Source: Deltaproteobacteria bacterium
GTDB lineage: Bacteria > Desulfobacterota > Desulfarculia > Adiutricales > Adiutricaceae
Reading direction: 5' to 3'
DNA length: 64,000 bases
Assembly (NCBI GenBank): GCA_031264145.1
Contig: JAISEK010000138.1
Span: 38,036-102,035 of the forward strand
Position 1 is the stretch's first letter. Every line of letters begins with the position of its first letter. Under the pieces are notes generated by a model. The model was not told the DNA's origin. It did not search any database and saw nothing but the letters and a program-made list of their open reading frames with translations. Position numbers and translations under genes: made by a program. This document shows positions 25,139-33,455 of the stretch, piece by piece.

Positions 25139-26278
25139 ATGAAGATCCTCATCGCCCCAGACTCGTTCAAAGGGAGCCTCTCGGCCCTGAGGGCCGCCGA
25201 GACCATCCGCAGGGGACTGTCCAGGGTCTGGCCAGGGGCCGAGTTCGTCATCTTCCCCATCGCCGACGGCGGCGAGGGGACGGTCGAGACCCTCGTGAGC
25301 CTCACCGGGGGAAGGCTCGTGACCCAGGAGGCCCAAGACCCCCTGGGGCGTCCGGTCATGGCCGGCTTCGGCTTTTTGGGCGACGGCGAGACGGCGGTCC
25401 TGGAGGTGGCCTCTACCTGCGGGCTCACCAGGCTCTCGGCCTCCGAGCTGGACCCCGCCGGGGCCAGTTCCTTCGGCCTGGGCCAGCAGATCCGCCAGGC
25501 CCTGGCCCTGGGGGCCAAGAAGCTCCTCGTCGGTCTGGGCGGCAGCGCCACCAACGACGGCGGGGCCGGCATGCTCTCGGCCCTGGGCCTCAGGTTCCTG
25601 GACCGCCGGGGCCGGCCCCTCCCGCCCGGCGGCCTGGCCCTGGCCGATCTTGGCGGCATCGACGCCCAGGGGCTCATAGCCGAGCTCTCCGACATCCCCA
25701 TCACCATAGCCTCCGACGTCCAGAACCCCCTGGTCGGCCCCGACGGGGCCTCGGCCGTCTTCGGCCCCCAGAAGGGCGCTGGCCCCGACCTCATCCTCCG
25801 CCTGGACCGGGCCCTAGCCCGGCTGGCCGAGGTGGCCAGGGACCTGACCGGCCGCGACGTCTTCCAGTGCCCCGGCGCCGGGGCGGCCGGGGGCCTTGGG
25901 GCTGCCTTCAAGCTCTTCACCCAGGCCCGCTTCAGCCCAGGGGTCGAGGTCGTCCTGGGCGAGGGCCGCTTCAGGGAGAAGGCCGCCGGGGCCTCGCTCA
26001 TCATAACCGGCGAGGGCCGCAGCGACGGCCAGACGGTCTGGGGCAAGGCCCCCGTGGGCGTGGCCGCCCTGGGCCGCGAACTTGGCCTCCCCACCGTCTG
26101 CCTCTCGGCCTCCCTGGGACCCGGCTACCAGAAAATGTACGACAAGAACATCCAGGCCATAATGGGCATGATACCGGGGCCAATGGCCCTTGCCGAGGCC
26201 ATGGAGCAGGCCGAGCCGCTCCTGGAGGAAGCGGCCGAGCGCCTGGCCCGCCTCCTGGACCTGAACCTCACCCGCTAG
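25139..26278 (+). CDS. Glycerate 2-kinase, GarK/GlxK family
   Basis: 379 residues. It starts KILIAPDSFKGSLSA and carries IADGGEGTVETL, VGLGGSATNDGGAGM, SDVQNPLVGPDGASAVFGPQKGA and TGEGRSDGQT, all signature segments of the class-II glycerate kinase family. It phosphorylates glycerate to 2-phosphoglycerate and so feeds lower glycolysis; it acts in the cytoplasm. ATG 25139 is chosen with GGGGTG 4 bases before; a longer frame to 25076 lacks a site. As the last gene of the methyltransferase block, it suggests the demethylated skeleton ends as glycerate (inference). Confidence 0.9.
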   Translation: MKILIAPDSFKGSLSALRAAETIRRGLSRVWPGAEFVIFPIADGGEGTVETLVSLTGGRLVTQEAQDPLGRPVMAGFGFLGDGETAVLEVASTCGLTRLSASELDPAGASSFGLGQQIRQALALGAKKLLVGLGGSATNDGGAGMLSALGLRFLDRRGRPLPPGGLALADLGGIDAQGLIAELSDIPITIASDVQNPLVGPDGASAVFGPQKGAGPDLILRLDRALARLAEVARDLTGRDVFQCPGAGAAGGLGAAFKLFTQARFSPGVEVVLGEGRFREKAAGASLIITGEGRSDGQTVWGKAPVGVAALGRELGLPTVCLSASLGPGYQKMYDKNIQAIMGMIPGPMALAEAMEQAEPLLEEAAERLARLLDLNLTR

Positions 26279-27290
26279 CCCCCTCCCCAGCCATCCCGAA
26301 CAGGCGTGACCGTTCCCCGCCATGGCGTGGACGCGCGGCTGGCGCCAAACGGCCTCCTTGGGCCCAACCTGTCCCACCCCCGTGCGCCACGTCTTGCAAA
26401 ATAACGATGGAGAAGAAAAAATATCATTGAACAAGTGAGCAAATACCATATTTATTGTCGCCATCCAGGAGACCAGCAATCAACCCCCCGTGTCCGCAAG
26501 ATGGCCAACGCAATCGAGGAATTACTCCTGGCTTCGTAAATGCCTCGCCGCCCCGAATCAGCAGGCCGGCCATAATTTTTGGCAGATAAAGCCATGAAAG
26601 GAGTTTAGATTGAAAAATTTCTTTGGCCAGTTTTTCCAGGACACCAGATGCGTCGCACGTAAAGCGTTGGCATGAGAGGCACGTCAAGTAAATAAGGAGA
26701 CATTTATCGGTGGGGCCACCATTGGCCGACAGGCAATCGGCCAGAACGTCGGCCGCTCCGGCAAGGCGGCCGGCTTGGGCAGGAGGGCCGCCCCCGGCAG
26801 GGATGGGGCCGGACCACCCGCCTATTGCCTGTCTCCAGGCCCGTCCTGGCCAGGGAAGTGCCTGGTATGGCCAGATGTATCCAGGGGAGGCCGAGATGGG
26901 CCGAAGGCGCACCCCAACAAGGCAGGCCGGCTGGACCGCGGCGGGGCGCCGCCCTGTTCCAGGGGAAGGCCTCGAGGGGACGGCTTCCGGCCGTTTGGCC
27001 GCTAAACCCTGGCCCGCTCCAGCCCCCCACGGGCGTACGTCGTCGGCCGGGGAGTCCCGGGCTGGGCCATAGTCCATCCAGCGCCGTCTCCATGGCGGAG
27101 TCGCGGGGACATCCCCAGGCTGACTGGCGGGGAAGGAGCCTGCGCCAGCCAGCCATCGCGTTTCTGATGCCAAAATCAACCAACCATGCGCTTTTTCCTA
27201 ATAATTATGGCACTTTTTCCTTGAAGACCCGTCAACGTAGGGCCACCAATGCCAATGCGCCAATGCCGCCAATGCCCAATGCCCAGGCTA
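26279..27290. other. Long intergenic region, lower-GC left part
   Basis: About 1 kb. 26400-26700 is AT-richer. A 251-codon minus-strand frame (26424-27179) exists, of which only the last third (Cys-rich, LTCLSCQRFTCDASG...) looks protein-like; it lacks a start and a known motif. 26700-27180 is GC-rich without a gene. An array of CCAATGC units lies at 27246-27282. It separates the methyltransferase block from the ribosomal operon. Confidence 0.45.
27246..27282 (+). repeat. Five imperfectly spaced CCAATGC units
   Basis: CCAATGC occurs five times within 37 bases, separated by 0-2 bases or overlapping by one, just upstream of the -35 of the rpsF promoter. It could be slippage-born or a cluster of protein sites. 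Confidence 0.6.
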
Positions 27291-27319
27291 TTGATCCGGC
27301 AGAAAATTTCTGTTAGCAT
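27291..27319 (+). promoter_or_regulatory. Promoter of the rpsF-rpsR-rplI operon
   Basis: -35 TTGATC at 27291-27296, 17-base spacer, -10 TAGCAT at 27314-27319, with an upstream TG (27311-27312) forming an extended -10. The start would be near 27326, leaving a leader of about 100 bases, long enough for the S6:S18 feedback element known from other bacteria; that motif was not confirmed. Confidence 0.5.
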
Positions 27320-27424
27320 AAAGGATTCACGCTGCCACCCCGACCGGGTGCGGCCACTCTCGCCCCGACAGATAGGCCCTGGCGGCCTTTCCATGCGGGG
27401 CCCTAGGTCCATGAGGAGTGACCA

Positions 27425-28093
27425 ATGTTTTTCAGAAGGTATGAGACTCTCATCCTCCTTTCCCCGCATTTGACTACGGATCAGCTGGCCGCCTTCAAGG
27501 GCAAGGTCGAGGGCATCCTGGCCAAGGGCGAGGGACAGGTCGTCCGCCTTGAGGAGCGGGGCCGCCAGAAGCTGGCCTACCCGGTCCGCAGGGAGTTGTT
27601 CGGCTATTACCTCCTTTACGATTACCGGGCCAAGTCATCGCTCGCGGCCGAGCTTGAGCGCAACCTCAAGATCGACGAGCAGGTCTTCAAGTATCTGACC
27701 CTGGTCCAGGACAAGAACTTCACCGAGGAAAAGTACCAGACGGTCCTGGCCAACATCGCCAGCGAGGCCGCCCGCCGCGAGAAGGAGCAGGCCCAGGCAG
27801 CCGAGGCCAGGGAGGCCGCCCAGAGGGCGGCCGCCGAGGCAGCAGCCGAGGCCGCCGCCAAGGCCGCCGCCGAGGCCGAGGCCGCCTCAGAGACCGCCGC
27901 CGAGGCCGCACCTGAGACGCCCCCCGAGGGCACCGCCGAGGCCGCCCCAGAGACGGCCCCCGAGGCCACCGCCGAGGCCGCACCTGAGACGCCCTCCGAG
28001 GCCGCCGGGCCGAACCCCGAGGAGGGCGGCCAGGACAGCCACGAAGGCGCCGGGGAGCAAGGCACCGACGACCACGCCAGCGCGGCGAATTGA
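27425..28093 (+). CDS. rpsF: 30S ribosomal protein S6 with long Ala/Glu-rich tail
   Basis: 222 residues, about twice the usual S6. Residues 1-105 are S6: [54 protein letters not shown]. From about 115 the chain becomes a coiled-coil-like Ala/Glu/Arg run, then repeated units around AAPETP and [12 protein letters not shown], ending in an acidic tail. S6 binds S18 on the small subunit platform. GAGGAG precedes ATG 27425. rpsR follows 13 bases later. The tail codons match the genome style, so it is a native expansion, not a frameshift. Confidence 0.95.
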   Translation: MFFRRYETLILLSPHLTTDQLAAFKGKVEGILAKGEGQVVRLEERGRQKLAYPVRRELFGYYLLYDYRAKSSLAAELERNLKIDEQVFKYLTLVQDKNFTEEKYQTVLANIASEAARREKEQAQAAEAREAAQRAAAEAAAEAAAKAAAEAEAASETAAEAAPETPPEGTAEAAPETAPEATAEAAPETPSEAAGPNPEEGGQDSHEGAGEQGTDDHASAAN

Positions 28094-28106
28094 AAGGAGA
28101 GTCAAG

Positions 28107-28403
<297 letters not shown>

Positions 28404-28418
28404 CGGAGGTCCCGACCA

Positions 28419-28913
28419 ATGGAAATCATTCTGACCAAGGACGTCAGCAACCTGGGCCTGTCGGGGCAAGTGCTGAAGGTGGCCGCCGGCTACGCCAGAA
28501 ACTTCCTTCTCCCCACGGGGAAGGCCCTTTTGGCCACCGACGGCAACCTAAGGGCCCTGGCCAAGCAGAGGTCCGAGTACGAGTCCCGGGCCAAGGAGGC
28601 CAAGGACCAGGCCATTGACCTCAGGAACAGGCTAGCTCCCCTGGTCCTCGCCATGAACCGCAAGTCGGGGGACAAGGGCAAGCTCTACGGGGCCGTGACC
28701 CCCAACGACATTGTAGCCGCCGCCCTGGCCGAGGGCTTCGAGCTCGACCGAAAGCGCCTGCGCCTGGCCGAGCCCATAAAGACCCTGGGCGACTTTGAGA
28801 TCAGCATCAGGCTCCACCCTGAGGTCACCGGCACCTTCAAGGTCAAGGTCCTCCCGGACGCGCCACCGGCCCCCGAGGCCAAGCCGGCCGAGGCCGAGGA
28901 GGCCCAGAAGTAG
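28419..28913 (+). CDS. rplI: 50S ribosomal protein L9
   Basis: 164 residues. The N-terminal rRNA-binding domain begins MEIILTKDVSNLGLSGQVLKVAAGYARNFLLP with the L9 signature. A long central helix (RSEYESRAKEAKDQAIDLRN) and the C-terminal domain (KLYGAVTPNDIVAAA, VTGTFKVKVLPD) follow. A Pro/Ala/Glu tail of about 15 residues is extra. GGAGG precedes ATG 28419. Usually dnaB follows rplI; here a signalling protein does. Confidence 0.97.
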   Translation: MEIILTKDVSNLGLSGQVLKVAAGYARNFLLPTGKALLATDGNLRALAKQRSEYESRAKEAKDQAIDLRNRLAPLVLAMNRKSGDKGKLYGAVTPNDIVAAALAEGFELDRKRLRLAEPIKTLGDFEISIRLHPEVTGTFKVKVLPDAPPAPEAKPAEAEEAQK

Positions 28914-29072
28914 GCCCCGGGCCTTCCCATGGCCACATCGTTGGGCACGGTAAGGCCCCATTCCACAACCAAACAGCTACCGACCGGCAGCGCCGCCCTG
29001 CCCGCCCGCGGATGGGGCCCCTGGGTCCGCCGCCGGTGGCCGGACCCAGGTGTCTGGCCAGGAGGAGCGGCC

Positions 29073-30179
29073 GTGAGCCAGAAGCGGAACACCCCCCCAG
29101 ACGGCGGCGGTACCGGCCTGTTCAGGCAGATGGGCCAAAGCCTCGACAAGGTCCTGGGCAAGTTCAACAGCCGCTCCGACAGGGAGCCCCCCCCGCCCAT
29201 CGGCAAGAACCTGTCCTCGGCCCCCGCGCTGGCCCTCTGCTCCCGCCTGGAGGAGATCCTGGCCCTGGACGGCGACAAGACGCCCTGGCCCCAGGAAGTC
29301 CTGAAATTCGTCCTCTCCTATTCCGGCCTCTCCTGGGCCTTCTTGACCGAAATCCTGACCGGGGATCCCAGGCACTTCGTCATAATCGCCGGCCAGCCCT
29401 TCCCCTCCGGCCTGGAGGTCCGCCAGCCCATGGCCTCCGGCCTGGCCGGCTACGTCCATGGCGGCCCGCAGCCCCTGGCCATCCCATCCGTCAGGAACGT
29501 CGAGAACCTCTCCTTCGTCTTCCGCCCCGGCGACCCCCTGAAGAAGGCCGAGACCTTCTATGGCTGGCCGCTCGTCTACAACGAGACCATCAGGGGCGCC
29601 CTCCTCCTGGTCGGCAAGGCCAACCAGGTCCTGGACGACCAGGCCGTGGGTTTCCTCGACTTCCTGGCCCAGCGGCTGTCGGCCCACTACCAGCAGGACA
29701 AGCTCTGCGGCCGGGTGGTCGAGCTGACCCATCTCGATGCCCAGACCGGGCTCCCCCACCGCACCTACTTCGTCGAGCGCCTGGGGCAGATGCTCGAGGC
29801 CCGCAAGGACGAGGGCGTGACCGTGGCCCTTCTGAACGTCTCGGGACTGGGCCGCTTCGCCCTGAGCTTCGGGCAGCCCGAGGCCTACAACCTCCTGAGG
29901 GCCCTGGCCCAGGACCTCCTGGAGAATTCCGGGCCCGACTGGGAACTGGGGCACCTGTCCTACGGCCTCTTCGCCCTGGCCGCACCGGCGACGGAGCAGC
30001 CCAGCCTCGACAATACCGTCATCGTCTTCCAGAAGCGCCTGAGCGAGTGGCCCATCCCGACCCGCACCGGCCGAGCCAACTTCATATTCCACCAGGCGCG
30101 GTCCTCCTTCCCCGCCGACGGCCTGAAGCCGGAGATGCTCCTGGAGGTGGCCCTCTCGAACCTGGCCCTGGCCGAGTGA
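29073..30179 (+). CDS. GAF-like sensor protein with degenerate GGDEF domain
   Basis: 368 residues. An N-terminal low-complexity lead, then a GAF-type sensor region (about 80-220: FVLSYSGLSWAFLTEIL ... GWPLVYNETIRGALLLVGK), then a GGDEF-like region beginning LDAQTGLPHRTYFVERL. The active-site GGDEF motif is replaced by LSYGLF, so it should not make cyclic di-GMP; a binding or scaffold role is likelier. GTG 29073 is chosen with AGGAGGAG 5 bases before; an ATG at 28929 in frame is weaker. It follows rplI in the same direction. Confidence 0.75.
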   Translation: MSQKRNTPPDGGGTGLFRQMGQSLDKVLGKFNSRSDREPPPPIGKNLSSAPALALCSRLEEILALDGDKTPWPQEVLKFVLSYSGLSWAFLTEILTGDPRHFVIIAGQPFPSGLEVRQPMASGLAGYVHGGPQPLAIPSVRNVENLSFVFRPGDPLKKAETFYGWPLVYNETIRGALLLVGKANQVLDDQAVGFLDFLAQRLSAHYQQDKLCGRVVELTHLDAQTGLPHRTYFVERLGQMLEARKDEGVTVALLNVSGLGRFALSFGQPEAYNLLRALAQDLLENSGPDWELGHLSYGLFALAAPATEQPSLDNTVIVFQKRLSEWPIPTRTGRANFIFHQARSSFPADGLKPEMLLEVALSNLALAE

Positions 30180-30354
30180 GCCGGCCGGGCCGAGAATCGC
30201 CCCCCGTCCCCCCTCCCCCGCGATCCTTCACCGGCCATTCGGCCCAAAGTCCCATATGGCCCCAAAAGAGAGGCTTAAGTTCCGCCTCAGCGGCCCATTT
30301 GGCCCTATCCTTCGGACTATCCGCAAAAAATCGTTTTTTCTCTGTGGAATGTGG
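30180..30354. other. Spacer before the small RNA candidate
   Basis: 175 bases with no gene; it carries the upstream part of the promoter at 30355-30360. No terminator for the GAF/GGDEF gene was clear. Confidence 0.4.
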
Positions 30355-30360
30355 TATAAT
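30352..30360 (+). promoter_or_regulatory. Extended -10 promoter of the candidate small RNA
   Basis: TGG then TATAAT (30355-30360), a perfect -10 with the extended TG. The -35 region is only T-rich. Transcription would start near 30367. Confidence 0.55.
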
Positions 30361-30366
30361 TAGTTT

Positions 30367-30453
30367 TTGATGGACCTAGCCTGGGCGCGGGGGCCGTATT
30401 TTCGCAAAGGCCGGTGGACGTGCCCGCCGAGGGCCTGGCCTTGCGCTTTTTTT
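30367..30453 (+). ncRNA. Candidate small RNA of about 87 bases
   Basis: Starts just after an extended -10 promoter and ends in a terminator (30403-30453). No open frame fits. It does not carry the SRP-RNA GGAAG core or 6S length, so it is not ffs or ssrS. It lies between a signalling gene and the zapB-zapA-rny operon. Expression is unproven. Confidence 0.4.
30403..30453 (+). terminator. Terminator of the candidate small RNA
   Basis: CGCAAAGGCC pairs with GGCCTTGCG (one bulged A), enclosing a GC-rich inner stem, followed by C and seven T. A strong intrinsic terminator. Confidence 0.6.
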
Positions 30454-30792
30454 GCGTCCTGACGATTTAAAAGATTTTTCATTTGGCATGAAACGATTTC
30501 CTGCCGACTTTTAATCTGATCCATAATAGCCTATTTTAGTCTATAATCATTTTAACGTAGATTCGGCGGGGCCAGGCGGACTTGGGCCCGCCGCACAGGG
30601 CGGCCGCGCGCGACCCTTCCTACGGACCGCCTTCCACCTGAATCGCCCACGGGCCGCCAGCGGCCCATGGGCGAGGATGTCGACATATAATGAGGGGACC
30701 ACCTTTTTTACCCCGACCAGCCACCCGCTGGGAAGCCGCCGGCGCCTGGCCCACGGCCTATAGGGGAAGAAGCTGCGTACCAGGAGGACATC
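30454..30792. other. Leader region of zapB-zapA-rny
   Basis: About 340 bases without a gene. AT-rich 30460-30550 holds TATAAT at 30542-30547 and a second CATAAT nearby; neither has a good -35. This likely contains the start of the cell-division/RNase Y operon. Confidence 0.4.
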
Positions 30793-31119
30793 ATGGACTT
30801 CAGCAAATTTGACCTTCTTGAGACCAAGGTTTCGGCCCTCATAGAGAGGATTGCCGAGGCGGAGACCGCCAAGGCCGAGCTCTCCAGAAAGCTCTCCGAG
30901 GCCGAGGAGGCCTCCGGGGAACTGAAAAAGAAGCTCTCCCTTTCCGAGGACGCCCTCGCCAAGGCCGTCGGCGACCTTGACAAGCTCCGCAAGGACAACG
31001 ACGCCTTGGCCGAGATCCAGGAGTCGGCCAAGGCCAAGATTGAGGATCTCCTGAAAGACCGCCAATTCGCGCTGACCAGGGTCGACACGCTTCTCGAGAA
31101 GCTGGGCTCCTGGTCCTGA
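30793..31119 (+). CDS. ZapB-like coiled-coil cell-division protein
   Basis: 108 residues, almost wholly heptad coiled coil: LLETKVSALIERIAEAETAKAELSRKLSEAEEA ... LRKDNDALAE. The size and N-terminus (FSKFDLLETKVSALIERI) resemble ZapB, which bridges FtsZ-ring ZapA and MatP in other bacteria. The neighbour is ZapA, which supports this. AGGAGG precedes ATG 30793. Coiled coils give weak family evidence, so the assignment leans on context. Confidence 0.7.
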   Translation: MDFSKFDLLETKVSALIERIAEAETAKAELSRKLSEAEEASGELKKKLSLSEDALAKAVGDLDKLRKDNDALAEIQESAKAKIEDLLKDRQFALTRVDTLLEKLGSWS

Positions 31120-31151
31120 GGGCGGCCAGCCGCCCTTTTCCTTTCCGGACA

Positions 31152-31544
31152 ATGATGAACCCCAATCCAGGCAATCCAGACCCGAGTGCCAAGGGCGGCC
31201 CGGCCAGCGGCGAACCTGGCTTAAAAAAGCCAGCCCAGGCCAGCGGCGCCCCCTTGGAGGTGGTCACGGTCAAGGTCTTTGACCGCAAGTGCCGCTTCAA
31301 GAGCAACCGGCCGGAGCTTGTCCAGGAGATCGCCTCCTTGGCCGAGGAGGAGATCGCCCTCGTCAAGGGCCAGTTCCCCGGACTCCAGCACGAGATGGAC
31401 CTGGCGGCCCATGTGGCCTTCCGTCTGGCCCGCAGACTCAACAGGTGCCTCAGGGAAATCGGCGAGCTAAACTCCTCGCTCGACGAGGCCGAGAACCGGG
31501 TCAAGAGGATGACGACGAGCATCGACCTATGCCTGGGCGAATAG
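31152..31544 (+). CDS. zapA: Cell-division protein ZapA
   Basis: 130 residues. After a disordered lead of about 35 residues come VVTVKVFDRKCRFKSN, VQEIASLAEEEIALVKGQFPG and a C-terminal coil (DLAAHVAFRLARRLNRCLREI...LNSSLDEAENRVKRM), the ZapA plan of a small ab head plus coiled-coil stalk. It bundles FtsZ protofilaments at midcell. It lies 32 bases after the ZapB-like gene and before rny, an arrangement common in related bacteria. Confidence 0.88.
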   Translation: MMNPNPGNPDPSAKGGPASGEPGLKKPAQASGAPLEVVTVKVFDRKCRFKSNRPELVQEIASLAEEEIALVKGQFPGLQHEMDLAAHVAFRLARRLNRCLREIGELNSSLDEAENRVKRMTTSIDLCLGE

Positions 31545-31666
31545 AAAGCCCCGGGCCACCCTTTCCGCCCAATACTTGCCGACCTACAGCATAAAAGCCC
31601 TCCCCCGGGGGGCTCATTGGTCTTACCGGCGAACTTGGAAGGATTGTATATATATGTGGAGCCGAA

Positions 31667-33238
31667 ATGACGATTTTTTCTATCCTGGTGGCCATTGTCA
31701 CGGCCATCGTCTTGGTGGCCGGCGGGTTCCTGGCCGGCGGGTGGTGGAGAAACAAATATTTTGCCTCTAAAATCGGTGACTTGAACACCTATTCCCAAAA
31801 ACTCGCCTCCGAGGCCGAGCGGGACGTGGCCAACATCAAAAAGGAGGCCCAGCTCCAAGGCCAGGACCTGATCTTCCAGATGAAGAGCGAGTGCGACAGG
31901 GAACTGAACGAGCGCCGCCTGGAGCAGAAGAAGGAAGAGGACAGGCTAAACCAGAAGGAGGAGAACTACGAGCGCCGCTCCGAGGCCCTGGCCCAAAGGG
32001 AGGCCGAGGCGGCCAGGAACGAGGCCGAGCTGGTCAGGAAGGACAAGGCCTTTGCCGACAGGAACGAGGAGATGGACCACCTCGTCGCCGAGCAGGCGGC
32101 CAAGCTGGAGAGCCTGGCCCAGCTGACGATGACGGAGGCCAGGGACATTCTCCTCAAAAACGTGGAGGAGGAGGCCCGCCACGAGGGCGGCCGCCTCATC
32201 AGGCGAATCGAGGCCGAGGCCCGCGAGGTGGCCGACAAGAAGGCCAAGGAAATCCTGGCCCTGGCCGTCAAGCGCTATGCCAGCGACTACGTGGCCGAGC
32301 ACACCATCTCCGTGGTCAACCTGCCCAACGAGGACATGAAGGGCCGGATCATCGGCCGCGAGGGGCGCAACATCAGGGCCATCGAGTCGGTCACGGGCGT
32401 CGACCTCATAATCGACGACACCCCGGAGGCCGTGATCCTGTCAAGCTTTTCGCCCCTGAGGCGCGAGATCGCCCGGCAATCCCTGGAGCGCCTGATCCTG
32501 GACGGCCGCATCCACCCGGCCCGCATCGAGGAGGTGGTGGCCAAGGTCAGCGAGGAGATGGAGCTTTCCCTCCGGGAGGTCGGCAAGGAGGCGGCCTTCG
32601 ACGTCGGCGTCCACGGCATCCACAACGAGCTCATAAAGCTTCTGGGAAAGCTCAAGTACAGGACCAGCTTCGCCCAGAACGTCCTCCAGCACTCCATGGA
32701 GGTGGCCTTCCTCTGCGGGATCATGGCCGCCGAGCTCGACCAGAACGTCAAGCAGGCCAAGAGGGCCGGGCTCCTTCACGACATCGGCAAGGCCGTGGAT
32801 CACGAGGTAGAGGGCCCCCATGGCCTCATAGGGGCCGAGCTGGCCAAGCGCTTCGGGGAGTCCCCGGCCGTGGTCCACGCCATCATGGCCCACCATGAGG
32901 ACGCCACCCCGGAGACCATCCTGGACGTCCTGGTCCAGGCGGCCGATTCCCTGTCGGGGGCCAGGCCAGGGGCCAGGCGCGAGATGATGGAGACCTACGT
33001 CAAGCGGCTGGAGGACCTCGAGCGCATAGCCAACTCCTTCAACGGCATCTCCAAGTCCTACGCCATCCAGGCCGGCCGGGAGATACGCATCATGGTCAAC
33101 AGCGACGTGGTCTCCGACGAGGGGGCCACGACCATGGCCAACGACATCTGCCGCCAGGTGGAGAAGGAGATGGTCTACCCAGGCCAGATCAAGGTGACCG
33201 TCATCCGGGAGACCAGGGCGGTCAACTTCGCCAAGTGA
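31667..33238 (+). CDS. rny: Ribonuclease Y
   Basis: 523 residues, the family's normal length. One N-terminal transmembrane helix ([22 protein letters not shown]), a long coiled coil to about 200, a KH domain with [24 protein letters not shown], and an HD domain with [22 protein letters not shown] and IMAHHEDA. RNase Y starts mRNA decay at the membrane. GGAG lies before ATG 31667. The operon context with ZapA is usual in this branch. Confidence 0.97.
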   Translation: MTIFSILVAIVTAIVLVAGGFLAGGWWRNKYFASKIGDLNTYSQKLASEAERDVANIKKEAQLQGQDLIFQMKSECDRELNERRLEQKKEEDRLNQKEENYERRSEALAQREAEAARNEAELVRKDKAFADRNEEMDHLVAEQAAKLESLAQLTMTEARDILLKNVEEEARHEGGRLIRRIEAEAREVADKKAKEILALAVKRYASDYVAEHTISVVNLPNEDMKGRIIGREGRNIRAIESVTGVDLIIDDTPEAVILSSFSPLRREIARQSLERLILDGRIHPARIEEVVAKVSEEMELSLREVGKEAAFDVGVHGIHNELIKLLGKLKYRTSFAQNVLQHSMEVAFLCGIMAAELDQNVKQAKRAGLLHDIGKAVDHEVEGPHGLIGAELAKRFGESPAVVHAIMAHHEDATPETILDVLVQAADSLSGARPGARREMMETYVKRLEDLERIANSFNGISKSYAIQAGREIRIMVNSDVVSDEGATTMANDICRQVEKEMVYPGQIKVTVIRETRAVNFAK

Positions 33239-33282
33239 GCCTGGGCCCAGGGGCCGGGCCGGCGCCGCCCTCGCTGTTTTTG

Positions 33283-33311
33283 TTGCGGAATATCTGGCCT
33301 TTTGCTATAAT
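33283..33311 (+). promoter_or_regulatory. Promoter of the MBL-fold hydrolase gene
   Basis: -35 TTGCGG (33283-33288), 17-base spacer, perfect -10 TATAAT (33306-33311). It lies in the AT-rich gap after rny and would leave a leader of about 140 bases. Confidence 0.65.
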
Positions 33312-33455
33312 ATTTAAAGTAAAGATACTGATGTTATTGCAATAAATGGCGGTCTAACCTATACTGTCGGCATATAGCCTTGGGCTGGCGGTCCGGGGAC
33401 CGCCAGGGAGCTTCCTCCCCCCTTGGGGAGGCATCACGTCTGGTCAAGGGTTGGT

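Noticed and set aside
26424..27179. 251-codon minus-strand frame between glycerate kinase and rpsF
   Set aside because: Most of it has shadow-like Gly/Pro/Arg composition; only the last third looks natural and has no start or recognised family.
27822..28060. Repetitive GCCGAGGCC tract seen as a CRISPR or satellite
   Set aside because: It is the in-frame Ala/Glu tail of S6; units have no spacers.
30361..30453. SRP RNA or 6S RNA before zapB
   Set aside because: The GGAAG/GNAR SRP core is absent and the transcript is too short for 6S.
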